From assembly GCA_021166775.1 (NCBI GenBank), contig JAJPEQ010000013.1, positions 1-64,000 on the forward strand: a stretch of 64,000 nt of DNA, in the 5' to 3' direction. Below the pieces are notes generated by a model. It made no database searches, had not been told where the DNA came from, and was given only the letters and a program-made list of their open reading frames with translations. Position numbers and translations under genes: made by a program. Source of the stretch: Comamonas sp. GTDB taxonomy: Bacteria; Pseudomonadota; Gammaproteobacteria; Burkholderiales; Burkholderiaceae_C. Shown here piece after piece: positions 33,123 through 47,084 of this stretch (position 1 is the first letter of the stretch; the number at the start of each line of letters is the position of its first letter).

Positions 33123-34157
33123 GTGCTTCCCATTGCCATTACCCAGGGGGATCCGGCCGGCATCGGCCCGGAAATCGTCGCGAAGGCCTTTCGTGATGCA
33201 CCCGATCTGCTGCGGGGCTGTTTTGCAGTCGGGGATCTGGCGACCCTGCGCCGCGCTGCGCGCTGCGTCGTGGAGCCTGGAGAGCCGATATTGCCTGTGG
33301 CGCAGCTGACGTCGCTTGACGAGGTGCAGCGGCTGCCTTTGCGCTGCCTGCCCGTCTGGCCGCTGGCGGGGCTGAACGGGCCGGCCCCTTATGGCGTGGT
33401 CAGCGGCAAGGCCGGGCAGGATGCGGCAGCCTGCGTCGTATGGGCTGCGCGGTCGGCCTTGCGCGGCGAGGTTGCGGCGCTGGTCACCGCTCCGCTGCAC
33501 AAGGAAGCCCTGTCGATGGCGGGCGTGCCGTTTCCCGGTCATACCGAACTGTTGCAGGCGGAGGCCGCGCGCCATGGCGGCGTCGATGTCCGGCGAATGC
33601 CGGTGCGCATGATGCTCGCCAACGATGAATTGCGCACCGTGCTGGTCAGCATCCATGTGGCCCTGCGCGAGGCCATCGACGCGGTAACGCACGAGAACGT
33701 CCTGCAGACCCTGCTGACCACCCACGAGGCGCTGGGCAGGATGCTGGGGCGCGCGCCGCGCATCGCGGTGGCGGGGCTCAATCCGCACGCAGGGGAAGGA
33801 GGGCTGTTCGGCCGCGAAGAAATCGATGTCATCGCCCCCGCCATCGCCCAGGCGCGCGCGCAGGGTGTCGATGCCCATGGCCCTTTCGCGCCCGACACGG
33901 TCTTCATGCGTGCGCGCTCCAGCGCCCTGCGCCAGGGCGAGTTCGACGTCGTGGTGGCCATGTACCACGACCAGGGGCTGATTCCCGTGAAGTACCTGGG
34001 GGTGGACCAAGGCGTGAACGTGACGCTGGGTCTGCCGCTGGTGCGCACCAGTCCCGATCACGGCACGGCCTTCGACATCGCAGGCCGCGGCATGGCCGAC
34101 GCCAGCAGCCTGATCCGTGCCGTGCGGATGGCCAAGGCGCTGAGCGGCGGTCGCTGA
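33123..34157 (+). CDS. pdxA: 4-hydroxythreonine-4-phosphate dehydrogenase
   Basis: LPIAITQGDPAGIGPEIVAKAF, VTAPLHKEALSMAGVPFPGHTELL, YHDQGLIPVKYLG, GTAFDIAGRGMAD. GTG start is a best guess. Confidence 0.94.
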   Translation: MLPIAITQGDPAGIGPEIVAKAFRDAPDLLRGCFAVGDLATLRRAARCVVEPGEPILPVAQLTSLDEVQRLPLRCLPVWPLAGLNGPAPYGVVSGKAGQDAAACVVWAARSALRGEVAALVTAPLHKEALSMAGVPFPGHTELLQAEAARHGGVDVRRMPVRMMLANDELRTVLVSIHVALREAIDAVTHENVLQTLLTTHEALGRMLGRAPRIAVAGLNPHAGEGGLFGREEIDVIAPAIAQARAQGVDAHGPFAPDTVFMRARSSALRQGEFDVVVAMYHDQGLIPVKYLGVDQGVNVTLGLPLVRTSPDHGTAFDIAGRGMADASSLIRAVRMAKALSGGR

Positions 34158-34168
34158 GCGCGAGCGGG

Positions 34169-34591
34169 TCAGCCCTTCCTGAGACTGTCCCTGATCTCAC
34201 GCAGCAGCACGACGTCTTCCGGTGTGGGCGCGGGCTCCGCGGGCGCCGCAGGGGCGTCCTTCTTCAAGCGGTTGATCTGCTTGACCATCATGAAGATGAT
34301 GAAGGCCAGGATGATGAAGTTCACGAGAATCGTGATGAAGTTGCCGTAAGCGAAAACGGCGCCGGTTTTTTTTGCTTCTGCCAGCGTCAACCCCGCCGCC
34401 TGCCCGGCCAGCGGGATGTAGTAGCTGGAAAAATCCAGCCCGCCGATGAGCTTGCCGACGAGCGGCATCACGAGGTCGCCAACGATCGAGTCGACGATCT
34501 TGCCGAATGCGGCGCCTATGATCACGCCCACCGCCAGATCGATGGCGTTGCCCTTGACGGCGAATTCCTTGAATTCCTGCATCATTGCCAT
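34169..34591 (-). CDS. mscL: Large-conductance mechanosensitive channel
   Basis: [43 protein letters not shown]...[11 protein letters not shown]-type region. Confidence 0.98.
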   Translation of the reverse strand: MAMMQEFKEFAVKGNAIDLAVGVIIGAAFGKIVDSIVGDLVMPLVGKLIGGLDFSSYYIPLAGQAAGLTLAEAKKTGAVFAYGNFITILVNFIILAFIIFMMVKQINRLKKDAPAAPAEPAPTPEDVVLLREIRDSLRKG

Positions 34592-34730
34592 GGTGTGTTT
34601 CCCTTGTGGTCGATCAACAGGTGACAGTATCGCGCGTGTCGGGGCGGCTGCATATGCGCCGCAGGCGCATGTGCGTCCGCTACAATTTGCGGTTGACCGT
34701 CTCGCTGACTGACGCATAGCAAGGATCCCC

Positions 34731-35333
34731 ATGAGTGATACACCGATCGACTCCAGCAAGCGCAACTGGCTGATCGCGACCAGTTGTGCCGGCGCGGTGG
34801 GTGGCGTGGCCACAGCCGTACCTTTCGTGAGTAGTTTTGAACCCTCCGAGAAGGCCAAGGCTGCGGGTGCGCCGGTTGAGGTGGACATTTCCAGTATCAA
34901 GGAAGGTGAGCAGGTCACCGTTGAATGGCGCGGCAAACCAGTGTGGATCGTTCGGCGCACCAAGGAGGAAGTGGCTGCGCTGGCCAAGCACGACAGCGAG
35001 CTGGCAGACCCGCAATCCAAGCGCCACCCGGATGAATTCACGCCCGCCTATGCGCGCAACGAATGGCGTTCGATCAAACCCGAGATTCTGGTGGTCATCG
35101 GCATCTGCCCGCACCTGGGGTGCTCGCCCACGCAGAAATTCACCACCGGCGCGCAGCCCTCGCTGCCCAATGATTGGCCGGGTGGTTGGCTGTGCCCCTG
35201 CCACGGCTCGACCTTCGACCTTGCGGGCCGTGTCTTCAAGAACAAGCCGTCGCCCGACAATCTGCCGGTGCCCCCACACATGTACCTGTCCGACACCAAG
35301 CTGCTGATTGGCGACGACACGAAGAAGGCTTGA
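34731..35333 (+). CDS. petA: Ubiquinol-cytochrome c reductase Rieske iron-sulfur subunit
   Basis: [12 protein letters not shown] and [29 protein letters not shown]. Confidence 0.98.
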   Translation: MSDTPIDSSKRNWLIATSCAGAVGGVATAVPFVSSFEPSEKAKAAGAPVEVDISSIKEGEQVTVEWRGKPVWIVRRTKEEVAALAKHDSELADPQSKRHPDEFTPAYARNEWRSIKPEILVVIGICPHLGCSPTQKFTTGAQPSLPNDWPGGWLCPCHGSTFDLAGRVFKNKPSPDNLPVPPHMYLSDTKLLIGDDTKKA

Positions 35334-35343
35334 AGGAAATCAC

Positions 35344-36765
35344 ATGGCTGCCTACCGCGAATTCAAGCAGATATCACCCAATGCTTCGGCCACGGCCAAG
35401 CTCACCAATTGGCTGGAGAACCGCTTTCCGACGGCGTTTGACGCCTACCGGGTCCACATGTCGGAGTACTACGCTCCGAAGAACTTCAACTTCTGGTACA
35501 TCTTCGGCTCGTTGGCCCTCTTGGTGCTGGTGATCCAGATCGTCACCGGCATCTTCCTCGTGATGCACTACAAGCCCGACGCCGCCAAGGCCTTCGAGTC
35601 GGTCGAGTACATCATGCGCGACGTGCCCTGGGGCTGGCTGGTTCGTTACATGCACTCGACGGGCGCTTCCGCCTTCTTCGTGGTGGTGTATCTGCACATG
35701 TTCCGCGGGCTGCTGTATGGCAGCTACCGCAAGCCGCGCGAGCTGGTCTGGCTGTTTGGCTGCGCCATTTTCCTGGCGTTGATGGCCGAGGCCTTCATGG
35801 GCTACCTGCTGCCCTGGGGTCAGATGTCGTACTGGGGCGCGCAGGTGATCGTGAACCTGTTCTCCGCGATTCCGTTCATCGGGCCCGATCTGTCCATCTT
35901 CATTCGCGGCGACTACGTGGTGAGCGATGCCACGCTCAACCGCTTCTTCAGCTTTCACGTGATTGCCGTGCCGCTGGTGCTGCTGGGCCTCGTGGTGGCG
36001 CACCTGCTGGCACTGCATGACGTCGGCTCCAACAACCCCGATGGCATCGAGATCAAGGGCCCGGGCAAACCCGTGGACGAGAAGGGCCATCCACTCGATG
36101 GCGTGCCTTTCCACCCGTACTACACGGTGCACGACATCTTTGGCGTGTCGGTCTTCCTGTTCGTGTTCTCGGCCATCGTGTTCCTGGCGCCCGAGATGGG
36201 CGGCTACTTCCTGGAAGCCAACAACTTCATCCCGGCAGATCAGCTCAAGACGCCGACGCATATCGCGCCGGTGTGGTATTTCACGCCGTTTTACTCCATG
36301 CTGCGCGCGGTCACCAGCGAGATGATGTACGCGCTCATCGCCTGCGTGGTGCTGGGCACGGGGTATGGCGTGTTCAAGGCGAAGCTGGCCGGGCTCGTCA
36401 AGGGCGTGATTCTGGTGGCGGGCATCATCGTGGTGGCGCTCATGCTCTCCATCGACGCCAAGTTCTGGGGCGTGGTCGCCATGGGTGGCGCGGTCATCAT
36501 CCTGTTCTTCCTGCCCTGGCTCGACTGCAGCCCGGCGCGTTCCATCCGCTACCGCCCGAGCTGGCACAAGTGGTTGTACGCGCTGTTCGTGGTGGTGTTT
36601 TTCGTGCTGGGATACCTTGGCATGCTGGCGCCGTTCCCGCTCGGCGAGCGCGTGTCGCAAGTCGGGACGCTCTTTTACTTTGGCTTCTTCCTGCTCATGC
36701 CGTGGTGGAGCCGACTGGGTGAGCCCAAGCCGGTACCCGATCGCGTGAATTTTGTAGCGCACTGA
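35344..36765 (+). CDS. petB: Cytochrome b
   Basis: NFWYIFGSLALLVLVIQIVTGIFLVMHYKPD, MHSTGASAFFVVVYLHMFRGLLYGSY, LPWGQMSYWGAQVI. Confidence 0.98.
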   Translation: MAAYREFKQISPNASATAKLTNWLENRFPTAFDAYRVHMSEYYAPKNFNFWYIFGSLALLVLVIQIVTGIFLVMHYKPDAAKAFESVEYIMRDVPWGWLVRYMHSTGASAFFVVVYLHMFRGLLYGSYRKPRELVWLFGCAIFLALMAEAFMGYLLPWGQMSYWGAQVIVNLFSAIPFIGPDLSIFIRGDYVVSDATLNRFFSFHVIAVPLVLLGLVVAHLLALHDVGSNNPDGIEIKGPGKPVDEKGHPLDGVPFHPYYTVHDIFGVSVFLFVFSAIVFLAPEMGGYFLEANNFIPADQLKTPTHIAPVWYFTPFYSMLRAVTSEMMYALIACVVLGTGYGVFKAKLAGLVKGVILVAGIIVVALMLSIDAKFWGVVAMGGAVIILFFLPWLDCSPARSIRYRPSWHKWLYALFVVVFFVLGYLGMLAPFPLGERVSQVGTLFYFGFFLLMPWWSRLGEPKPVPDRVNFVAH

Positions 36766-36774
36766 GCCGGAGTC

Positions 36775-37536
36775 ATGACAATGAAAAAAATTCTTCTTGC
36801 CCTGATGATGGGTCTTGGGTTGGTGGCGGGTGTTCAAGCCGCCGGCGGCGGCTTTCCGTTGGACAAGGCGCCCGTCAACGTGACGGACAACGTCTCGCTG
36901 CAGCGCGGTGCGCGCACTTTTGTCAATTACTGCCTGAGCTGCCATTCGGCCGCATATATGCGCTACAACCGGCTCACCGACATCGGTCTCACCGAAAAGC
37001 AGATCAAGGACAACCTCCTGATCACGACCGACAAGGTGGGTGAAACCATGAAGGCAGCGATCAACCCCAAGGAAGCCAAGGCCTGGTTTGGTGGCGTTCC
37101 GCCCGATCTGACCGTGATTGCGCGTTCTCGCGCAGGAAACGGTGGCAGTGGCGCCGACTACCTCTATACCTTCCTGCGCACTTTCTATGTGGACGATACC
37201 AAGGCCACAGGCTGGAACAACCTGGTGTTCCCCAGCGTGGCCATGCCGCACGTGCTTTGGCAGCTGCAGGGCGAGCGCAAGGCCGTGTTCGAGGAAGTCG
37301 AGAGCCATGGCGAGAAGGTGCAGAAGTTCAAGGGCTGGGAGCAGATTTCGCCTGGAACGCAGAGCGCCGCCGAGTTTGATCGGACGGTGGGTGACCTCGT
37401 CAATTACCTGCAGTGGATGGGTGAACCCGCACAGAAGACCCGTGTGCGCGTTGGCGTCTGGGTGCTGATGTTCATCTCGATCTTCATGTTGATCGCGTGG
37501 CGCCTGAATGCTTCGTATTGGAAAGACGTGAAATAA
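36775..37536 (+). CDS. petC: Cytochrome c1
   Basis: RGARTFVNYCLSCHSAAYMRYNRL, PPDLTVIARSR, C-terminal TM. Confidence 0.97.
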   Translation: MTMKKILLALMMGLGLVAGVQAAGGGFPLDKAPVNVTDNVSLQRGARTFVNYCLSCHSAAYMRYNRLTDIGLTEKQIKDNLLITTDKVGETMKAAINPKEAKAWFGGVPPDLTVIARSRAGNGGSGADYLYTFLRTFYVDDTKATGWNNLVFPSVAMPHVLWQLQGERKAVFEEVESHGEKVQKFKGWEQISPGTQSAAEFDRTVGDLVNYLQWMGEPAQKTRVRVGVWVLMFISIFMLIAWRLNASYWKDVK

Positions 37537-37579
37537 GACGTGCGGTGGCACCCTTGCCGGGGTGCATCGTTTGCATACG

Positions 37580-37612
37580 GAGTGGGTGCCGGTTGCGTGC
37601 CCACTCTTTTGA
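37580..37612 (+). terminator. Putative intrinsic terminator after petC
   Basis: GAGTGGG...CCCACTC stem followed by TTTT. Confidence 0.65.
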
Positions 37613-37631
37613 TTTTTGAGGAGCTGCCCGC

Positions 37632-38243
37632 ATGATGGTGCTTTATTCGGGAACGACGTGCCCGTTCTCACATCGTTGCCGTTTCGTCCTGTTTGAAAAG
37701 GGCATGGATTTCGAGATTCGTGATGTGGATCTCTACAACAAGCCGGAAGACATCAGCGTCATGAATCCGTACGGCCAGGTGCCCATCCTGGTCGAGCGCG
37801 ATCTCATCTTGTACGAGTCGAACATCATCAACGAGTACATCGATGAGCGTTTTCCGCACCCGCAGCTGATGCCCGGTGACCCGGTGGACCGCGCGCGCGT
37901 GCGTCTGTTCCTGCTCAACTTCGAGAAGGAGCTGTTCGTTCACGTGAACACGCTCGAATCGCGTGCCGCCAAGGGCAACGAGAAGGCGCTGGAAAAGGCG
38001 CGTGGCCACATTCGCGACCGGCTCACCCAGCTTGCCCCCGTGTTCCTCAAGAACAAGTACATGCTGGGCGACGGCTTTTCCATGCTGGACGTGGCGATCG
38101 CTCCGCTGCTCTGGCGGCTGGATTACTACGGCATCGAGTTGTCACGCAATGCGGCGCCTCTGCTCAAGTATGCGGAACGCGTATTTTCACGCCCAGCCTA
38201 CATCGAGGCTCTGACACCTTCCGAAAAGGTCATGCGCAAATAG
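37632..38243 (+). CDS. sspA: Glutathione S-transferase-fold stringent starvation protein A
   Basis: LYSGTTCPFSHRCRFVLFEKGMDFEIRDVDLYNKPEDISVMNPYGQVPILVERDLILYESNIINEYIDERFPHP; precedes sspB. Confidence 0.93.
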   Translation: MMVLYSGTTCPFSHRCRFVLFEKGMDFEIRDVDLYNKPEDISVMNPYGQVPILVERDLILYESNIINEYIDERFPHPQLMPGDPVDRARVRLFLLNFEKELFVHVNTLESRAAKGNEKALEKARGHIRDRLTQLAPVFLKNKYMLGDGFSMLDVAIAPLLWRLDYYGIELSRNAAPLLKYAERVFSRPAYIEALTPSEKVMRK

Positions 38244-38271
38244 GCGTGGCCAGGTTTTGGCGAGCAATGGC

Positions 38272-38772
38272 ATGGATGCGCAACCGACAGGAATTTCCAC
38301 TCGTCCATATCTGCTTCGTGCGCTGCATGAGTGGTGCTCGGACAGCGGGCTGACGCCTTATATCGTGGTGCGCGTGGACGACACAGTTCACGTGCCGCGC
38401 GAATACGTGAGCAATGGCGAGATCGTGCTCAATGTGAGCGACGAAGCCACCAGCGCGCTGCAGATTTCCAACGAATTCATCCTCTTCCAAGCGCGCTTTG
38501 GTGGGCGGTCGCGGGATATTTCGATACCCATCGGCCGTGTGGTTGCGATCTACGCGCGCGAAAATGGCCAAGGCATGGCGTTTCCGGTGGAGGAAGCGCA
38601 GCCACCGCTCGCGGCGATGCCGCAGGCACAATCCCAGACCTCCGGGGAGGGGGGAGGCATCGGTTTGAAGTCGGTCAAGGACTCCGCCAAACCCGTGGAC
38701 TCTGCCCGTCGGACACCTCCTGAGGGGTCGGGCCCCAAAGGGCGCAAGCCGACGCTCAAACGAATCAAATAG
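38272..38772 (+). CDS. sspB: ClpXP protease specificity-enhancing factor SspB
   Basis: STRPYLLRALHEWCSDSGLTPYIVVRVDDTVHVPREYV...EIVLNVSDEATSALQISNEFILFQARFGG. Confidence 0.93.
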   Translation: MDAQPTGISTRPYLLRALHEWCSDSGLTPYIVVRVDDTVHVPREYVSNGEIVLNVSDEATSALQISNEFILFQARFGGRSRDISIPIGRVVAIYARENGQGMAFPVEEAQPPLAAMPQAQSQTSGEGGGIGLKSVKDSAKPVDSARRTPPEGSGPKGRKPTLKRIK

Positions 38773-38826
38773 CGTGTTTCGTGGTGAGTTCCGCACCGGC
38801 ATGGGCTGGGTAGAATTGCGCCCCTT

Positions 38827-38902
38827 GCCGGTTTAGCTCAGTTGGTAGAGCACCCGCCTTGTAAGCGGAAGGTCGTCAGTTCAAATCCGACAACCGGCAC
38901 CA
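38827..38902 (+). tRNA. tRNA-Thr (anticodon TGT)
   Basis: GCCGGTTTAGCTCAGTTGGTAGAGCACCCGCCTTGTAAGCGGAAGGTCGTCAGTTCAAATCCGACAACCGGCACCA folds as a full cloverleaf with encoded CCA. Confidence 0.98.
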
Positions 38903-38988
38903 TCACCGTCCTGGGCACGTGGCTTGACGCCCAGCCTCTGTCGAGCCCAGGGTTGGGTGCGCGACCGGTAGCCCGTTTGCGGCAAGGG

Positions 38989-39291
38989 TCAGCAGGTTTG
39001 AATTTTGAGTCGAATCGCGTTAACCTCCCACCCTCGGTTTTTCAGGTGAGTAATGAACGCGGGGGTGAGCTGGCGCAGCTTGTTGGCGGCCGCGTTGCTG
39101 CGCACCAGCAGGCACCACGTGTCGCCCTGAATGGGGCCCGCCTGGACTTGCGAGTGCAGCGCCGCAGGCATGAGAGTCTGCAGTGCCTGCAGTCGCGCGT
39201 TGGATTCCTGGACCAGAGTCACCAGCCGTGCAAGTGCCGGAGCTTCCTGGCTTGCCTGTTCCAGGGAAATGGCATGGTGGCGGCGTTGCAC
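38989..39291 (-). CDS. DciA/DUF721-like protein
   Basis: LARLVTLVQESNARLQALQTLMPAALHSQVQAGPIQGDTWCLLVRSNAAANKLRQLTPAFITHLKNRGWEVNAIRLKIQ; close to secA. Confidence 0.7.
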   Translation of the reverse strand: MQRRHHAISLEQASQEAPALARLVTLVQESNARLQALQTLMPAALHSQVQAGPIQGDTWCLLVRSNAAANKLRQLTPAFITHLKNRGWEVNAIRLKIQTC

Positions 39292-39326
39292 GGTACAGAA
39301 CGGTTGCTGTAGGGAGGTTGTGCATT

Positions 39327-40283
39327 GTGCACCTGATCATTACGGACATCCGCATGGCGCACAGCCGCGTGCTGCGGCTGGGATGGTGGCACGGGCTGGC
39401 AGCGGTGGTCGCGTGCGTCCTGCTGGGTGCCGGCCTGATGTGGCTGGGGCTGCAGGCCGTGGGCACACCCGGGGACAGCGGCGCTCGCGTGCTGGTGTCA
39501 TGGCCGACCCCCGATCGCCTGCTGGAGCGCCAAGAGCGGGCCGCCCGTGCGAGCATCGATGCCATGGCTCGCAAGGTGGGCGCGTTGCAAGCCCGGCTGA
39601 TGCAGCTTGAATCGCTCGATGAACGGGTGCGCGGCCTCGCCGGGCTGCCCGTCATGAAGTGGGAGTCGCGCCCGGGGCAAGGCGGTGTCCTGCTGGACGA
39701 ACGGCCGCTGTCCATGCAGGAGTTCGAAGGCATCCTCAATGATCTGGGGGCGCAGCTCGATGCCCGGCATGACCGGATGGTGGCCATCGAGTCCCGTCTG
39801 GTGGATCAGCAGGCGCGCACGCGCCTGGTGCCGTCGAACTTGCCCGTGATGGGCCACCCGGTCGGCTCGTCGTACGGCACGCGCATCGACCCGATCAACG
39901 GGCACGCGGCGCGGCACACGGGACTGGATTTTCCCGCGCCCACGGGAACGACCATCGCGGCGGCGGCGGGGGGCGTGGTCGTGACGCAGGAATTTCACAA
40001 GGAATACGGCAACATGATCGAGATCTCCCACGGCGACGGCTTGATCACGCGTTATGCCCACGCTTCCAAGGTTTTCGTCAAGAAGGGAGATCTGGTGCGG
40101 CAGGGGCAGAAAATCGCCGCGGTGGGTTCCAGCGGGCGCGTCACCGGGCCCCATCTGCACTTTGAGGTGCTCAAGGATGGCATGTGGCAAAACCCCGGCG
40201 ATTTTCTCTTTGCCGGACGGGGCAAGGCGCCTGTGCGGATGGTTGCGGCGCGCGAACACAAGGTCGAGCCTTCGCAACAGTAA
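39327..40283 (+). CDS. M23-family peptidoglycan peptidase, membrane-anchored
   Basis: PVGSSYGTRIDPINGHAARHTGLDFPAPTGTTIAAAAGGVV...HGDGLITRYAHASKVFVKKGDLV...GPHLHFEVLKDG. Confidence 0.93.
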   Translation: MHLIITDIRMAHSRVLRLGWWHGLAAVVACVLLGAGLMWLGLQAVGTPGDSGARVLVSWPTPDRLLERQERAARASIDAMARKVGALQARLMQLESLDERVRGLAGLPVMKWESRPGQGGVLLDERPLSMQEFEGILNDLGAQLDARHDRMVAIESRLVDQQARTRLVPSNLPVMGHPVGSSYGTRIDPINGHAARHTGLDFPAPTGTTIAAAAGGVVVTQEFHKEYGNMIEISHGDGLITRYAHASKVFVKKGDLVRQGQKIAAVGSSGRVTGPHLHFEVLKDGMWQNPGDFLFAGRGKAPVRMVAAREHKVEPSQQ

Positions 40284-40432
40284 AATGCTTCGTTTCGCGC
40301 GTTGACCGGACAGCGGGCACTCGATTGCAGACCCTTGCAATTGGCGCCAACAGCCTGCAACTGCGCCTGTTTCTTCTTTAAGGTCAAAGACCGCCTCGTG
40401 GCTTCTCCGGCCGTCGTTGCGGTTGCATCCGC

Positions 40433-43198
<2,766 letters not shown>

Positions 43199-43213
43199 CA
43201 GGAGGAGCACCCC

Positions 43214-44443
<1,230 letters not shown>

Positions 44444-44497
44444 ATAAGTAGCGGCTTGCGCTTGTCCAGTGCGGGCTGCAAGCCGAAATGACTGATA
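44444..44497 (+). repeat. Degenerate dispersed repeat copy between argJ and the DUF815 gene
   Basis: AATAAGTAGCGGCTTGCGCTTGTCCAGTGCGGGCTGCAAGCCGAAATGACTG partly matches the repeat consensus. Confidence 0.6.
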
Positions 44498-45360
44498 AAC
44501 TGGATCTTCTCATAGCGCGTGCCGACAACCTGATCGCACGCATCGAAGCCATCCTTCCCAAACCCCTGGGCGCCCCCGATTGGGCGGCTTCGATCGCCTG
44601 GCGCTACCGGCGGCGTGCCAGCGGCGGCAGCCTGCTTGCGCCAGTGCGCCACGTGGCGAACCTGAAGCTGGCCGATCTCAAGGAGATCGAGCCGCAGAAG
44701 GAGAAGATCCGCCGCAACACCGAGCAGTTCGTCGCGGGCAAGCCCGCCAACAACGTGCTGCTCACCGGCGCGCGCGGCACGGGCAAGTCCTCGCTCATCA
44801 AGGCCTGCCTGAACGCCTATGCGCCGCAGGGTCTGCGCCTGATCGAGGTGGACAAGAGCGACCTCACCGATCTGCCCGATATCGTGGATGTGGTGGCGCA
44901 GCGCCCCGAGAAGTTCATCGTCTTCTGCGACGACCTGAGCTTTGACGAGGGCGAGCCGGGCTACAAGGCGCTCAAATCCATCCTCGATGGTTCGGTGGCG
45001 GCCGCCACGCCGAACGTGCTGATCTACGCGACGAGCAATCGGCGTCACCTGCTGCCCGAATACATGAAGGAAAACCTCAGCTACACGCACACCGACGATG
45101 GCGAGGTGCATCCGGGCGAGGTGGTCGAGGAAAAAATTTCGCTCTCCGAGCGTTTCGGCCTGTGGGTGAGTTTTTATCCCTTCAATCAGGACGAATACCT
45201 TGCGATCACCGCACAGTGGCTTGCGCACTTCAACGTGGCGCCTGCCGCCATCGAAGCGGCGCGGCCCGAGGCGCTGCTGTGGGCGCTGGAGCGCGGCTCG
45301 CGCAGCGGGCGCGTGGCCTACCAGTTCGCCCGCGACTACGCGGGGCGTGCCGCCTCATGA
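44488..45360 (+). CDS. DUF815-family AAA ATP-binding protein
   Basis: NVLLTGARGTGKSSLIKACL (Walker A), FIVFCDDLSFDEGEPGYKALKSILDG, VLIYATSNRRHLLPEYM. Confidence 0.92.
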   Translation: MTDKLDLLIARADNLIARIEAILPKPLGAPDWAASIAWRYRRRASGGSLLAPVRHVANLKLADLKEIEPQKEKIRRNTEQFVAGKPANNVLLTGARGTGKSSLIKACLNAYAPQGLRLIEVDKSDLTDLPDIVDVVAQRPEKFIVFCDDLSFDEGEPGYKALKSILDGSVAAATPNVLIYATSNRRHLLPEYMKENLSYTHTDDGEVHPGEVVEEKISLSERFGLWVSFYPFNQDEYLAITAQWLAHFNVAPAAIEAARPEALLWALERGSRSGRVAYQFARDYAGRAAS

Positions 45361-45785
45361 CGCGGCCCTGGACCGAAGTCGCGGCGGGCATCCTGCTGCG
45401 TGCCGATGGCCGCATGCTGCTGTCCTCGCGCCCGCCCGGCAAGCCCTATGAGGGCTATTGGGAGTTTCCCGGCGGCAAGATCGAGGCGGGCGAAAGCGTG
45501 GAGCAGGCGCTGCGGCGCGAGTTGCAGGAGGAACTCGGCATCACGATCGCCGCCGCGCAGCGCTGGAAGGTGACGGAGCACGACTATCCGCATGCGCTCG
45601 TACGCCTGCACTGGTGCAAGGTATTCGAGTGGCGGGGCGAATTCGAGATGCGCGAAGGCCAGAGCATGGCCTGGCAGACCTGGCCGCCCACGGTACGCCC
45701 GCTGTTGCCCGGCGCCTTTCCAGTGCTCAAGATGCTGGCGCAGGAGTGGGGCCTGCCCTTTGACGCGGCTGCGTTGGGCGGCTGA
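45357..45785 (+). CDS. mutT: NUDIX hydrolase, MutT-like 8-oxo-dGTP diphosphatase
   Basis: GKPYEGYWEFPGGKIEAGESVEQALRRELQEELGI contains the Nudix box. Confidence 0.93.
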   Translation: MTRPWTEVAAGILLRADGRMLLSSRPPGKPYEGYWEFPGGKIEAGESVEQALRRELQEELGITIAAAQRWKVTEHDYPHALVRLHWCKVFEWRGEFEMREGQSMAWQTWPPTVRPLLPGAFPVLKMLAQEWGLPFDAAALGG

Positions 45786-45790
45786 CACTC

Positions 45791-45849
45791 ATTTTTAAAT
45801 AGCTTCCAGCGCTTTCTGGTATTGTGCTTGAGGCCGATTTCTTTTGAAT
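45791..45849 (+). repeat. Dispersed repeat copy between mutT and yacG
   Basis: ATTTTTAAATAGCTTCCAGCGCTTTCTGGTATTGTGCTTGAGGCCGATTTCTTTTGAAT. Confidence 0.8.
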
Positions 45850-46071
45850 TCAGGGCTGCTGCTTCGGGTCGCCGAAAGGTGCATCTTCTGGCGGGATGTC
45901 GCTAGGCACGCGAAAATCCTCGGCCGCCCAGGCCCCCAGGTCGATCTGCTTGCAACGTTCGCTGCAAAACGGTCGGTAACGGTTGCCGGGGGCGAACAGG
46001 CTGGGCTGGCCGCAGGTGGGACAGGGCACGGTGATGGGCGCAGCGGGAGCGCCTTCGGGCGATTCAGTCAT
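45850..46071 (-). CDS. yacG: DNA gyrase inhibitor YacG (zinc-binding)
   Basis: [42 protein letters not shown]. Confidence 0.93.
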   Translation of the reverse strand: MTESPEGAPAAPITVPCPTCGQPSLFAPGNRYRPFCSERCKQIDLGAWAAEDFRVPSDIPPEDAPFGDPKQQP

Positions 46072-46148
46072 AAGCAAAGCAGAAAAAAGTCGTTGGCTAC
46101 CTGGATTGTCGGCAAGACAATACCCGGTTCGGCCGGGTCGATGAAAAC

Positions 46149-47084
46149 ATGAAGTATTGGGTGGTTGCCATTTTGCTGTGGTGCGGTGCGGCGCTTGCCG
46201 GTGAGCCGGTGCTCACGTCCGAAGGGCTGCAGCCGCTGCTTTCCTCGCCGCAGGTGCGCATTGTCGACATCCGCGATGCCCAGAGCTTTGCCGGTGGGCA
46301 TATCCAGGGGGCGCAGAACGCCCCGTACAACGAATGGCTGGGCCCCCCCGAGAATTTCGGTATTCTGCCGCCCGCGCAGGACATGGTGGCGCTGGTGCAG
46401 CGCCTGGGCCTCACGCCCGAGAGCCACGTCGTCGTCGTCTCGGCCGGCAGCGATGGCACGGATTTTGGCGCTGCGGCGCGCGTGTACTGGATGCTCAAGT
46501 CGCTGGGGATGAAGTCGCTGTCCATCCTCGATGGCGGCATGCAGGCCTGGGATTTCGACGGCATGGGCACGACGAAATCACTGACTCCGGTCGCCAGGAC
46601 CGATTGGACGCCCGCGTTCAACCCACGCTGGACGGCCACGCGCGAGCAGGTGCTGGAGCATGTGCGCAAGCACGATGCGACCCTGCTGGACGTGCGGCCG
46701 CAAAATTTCTACCTGGGCCAGTTCAAAGCGCCGATGGCGCGCATGGCAGGCACCATCCCCGGCGCGCTCCATCAAGATTTCATGCGCTGGGTGCAAAACG
46801 GTTCGGCCAATGCGGTGCCGGCGGATGAGGCACGCACGCTCGCCGCCGAGGTCAAGCGCCCTGCGGGCCAGGATCTGGTGCTGTTTTGCAATACCGGCGT
46901 GTGGTCGGCGCTGGTGTGGTTCGAGATGCACGAGATCGTCGGCCTCGAGGACGTGAAAATCTACCCCGGATCCATGGTCGACTGGGTGCAGGCGCCCACG
47001 CCGCTGCCCATGCTCAATGCCCCGAGCCGTGGCACGCAGATCACGCAGGCCTTTGAGCAGGCGTGGAAAAATCTGAAGAAATGA
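46149..47084 (+). CDS. Two-domain periplasmic sulfurtransferase (rhodanese)
   Basis: Signal peptide [45 protein letters not shown]; second-domain loop [21 protein letters not shown]. Confidence 0.9.
   Translation: MKYWVVAILLWCGAALAGEPVLTSEGLQPLLSSPQVRIVDIRDAQSFAGGHIQGAQNAPYNEWLGPPENFGILPPAQDMVALVQRLGLTPESHVVVVSAGSDGTDFGAAARVYWMLKSLGMKSLSILDGGMQAWDFDGMGTTKSLTPVARTDWTPAFNPRWTATREQVLEHVRKHDATLLDVRPQNFYLGQFKAPMARMAGTIPGALHQDFMRWVQNGSANAVPADEARTLAAEVKRPAGQDLVLFCNTGVWSALVWFEMHEIVGLEDVKIYPGSMVDWVQAPTPLPMLNAPSRGTQITQAFEQAWKNLKK

Noticed and set aside
35374-37671. 765-aa minus-strand ORF across petB and petC
   Set aside because: Antisense shadow ORF over conserved cytochrome genes; His/Gln/Arg-rich with no motifs.
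40284-40432. Possible SecM-like arrest peptide upstream of secA (ORF 40184-40381)
   Set aside because: No signal peptide or arrest motif; overlaps the M23 peptidase gene in another frame.
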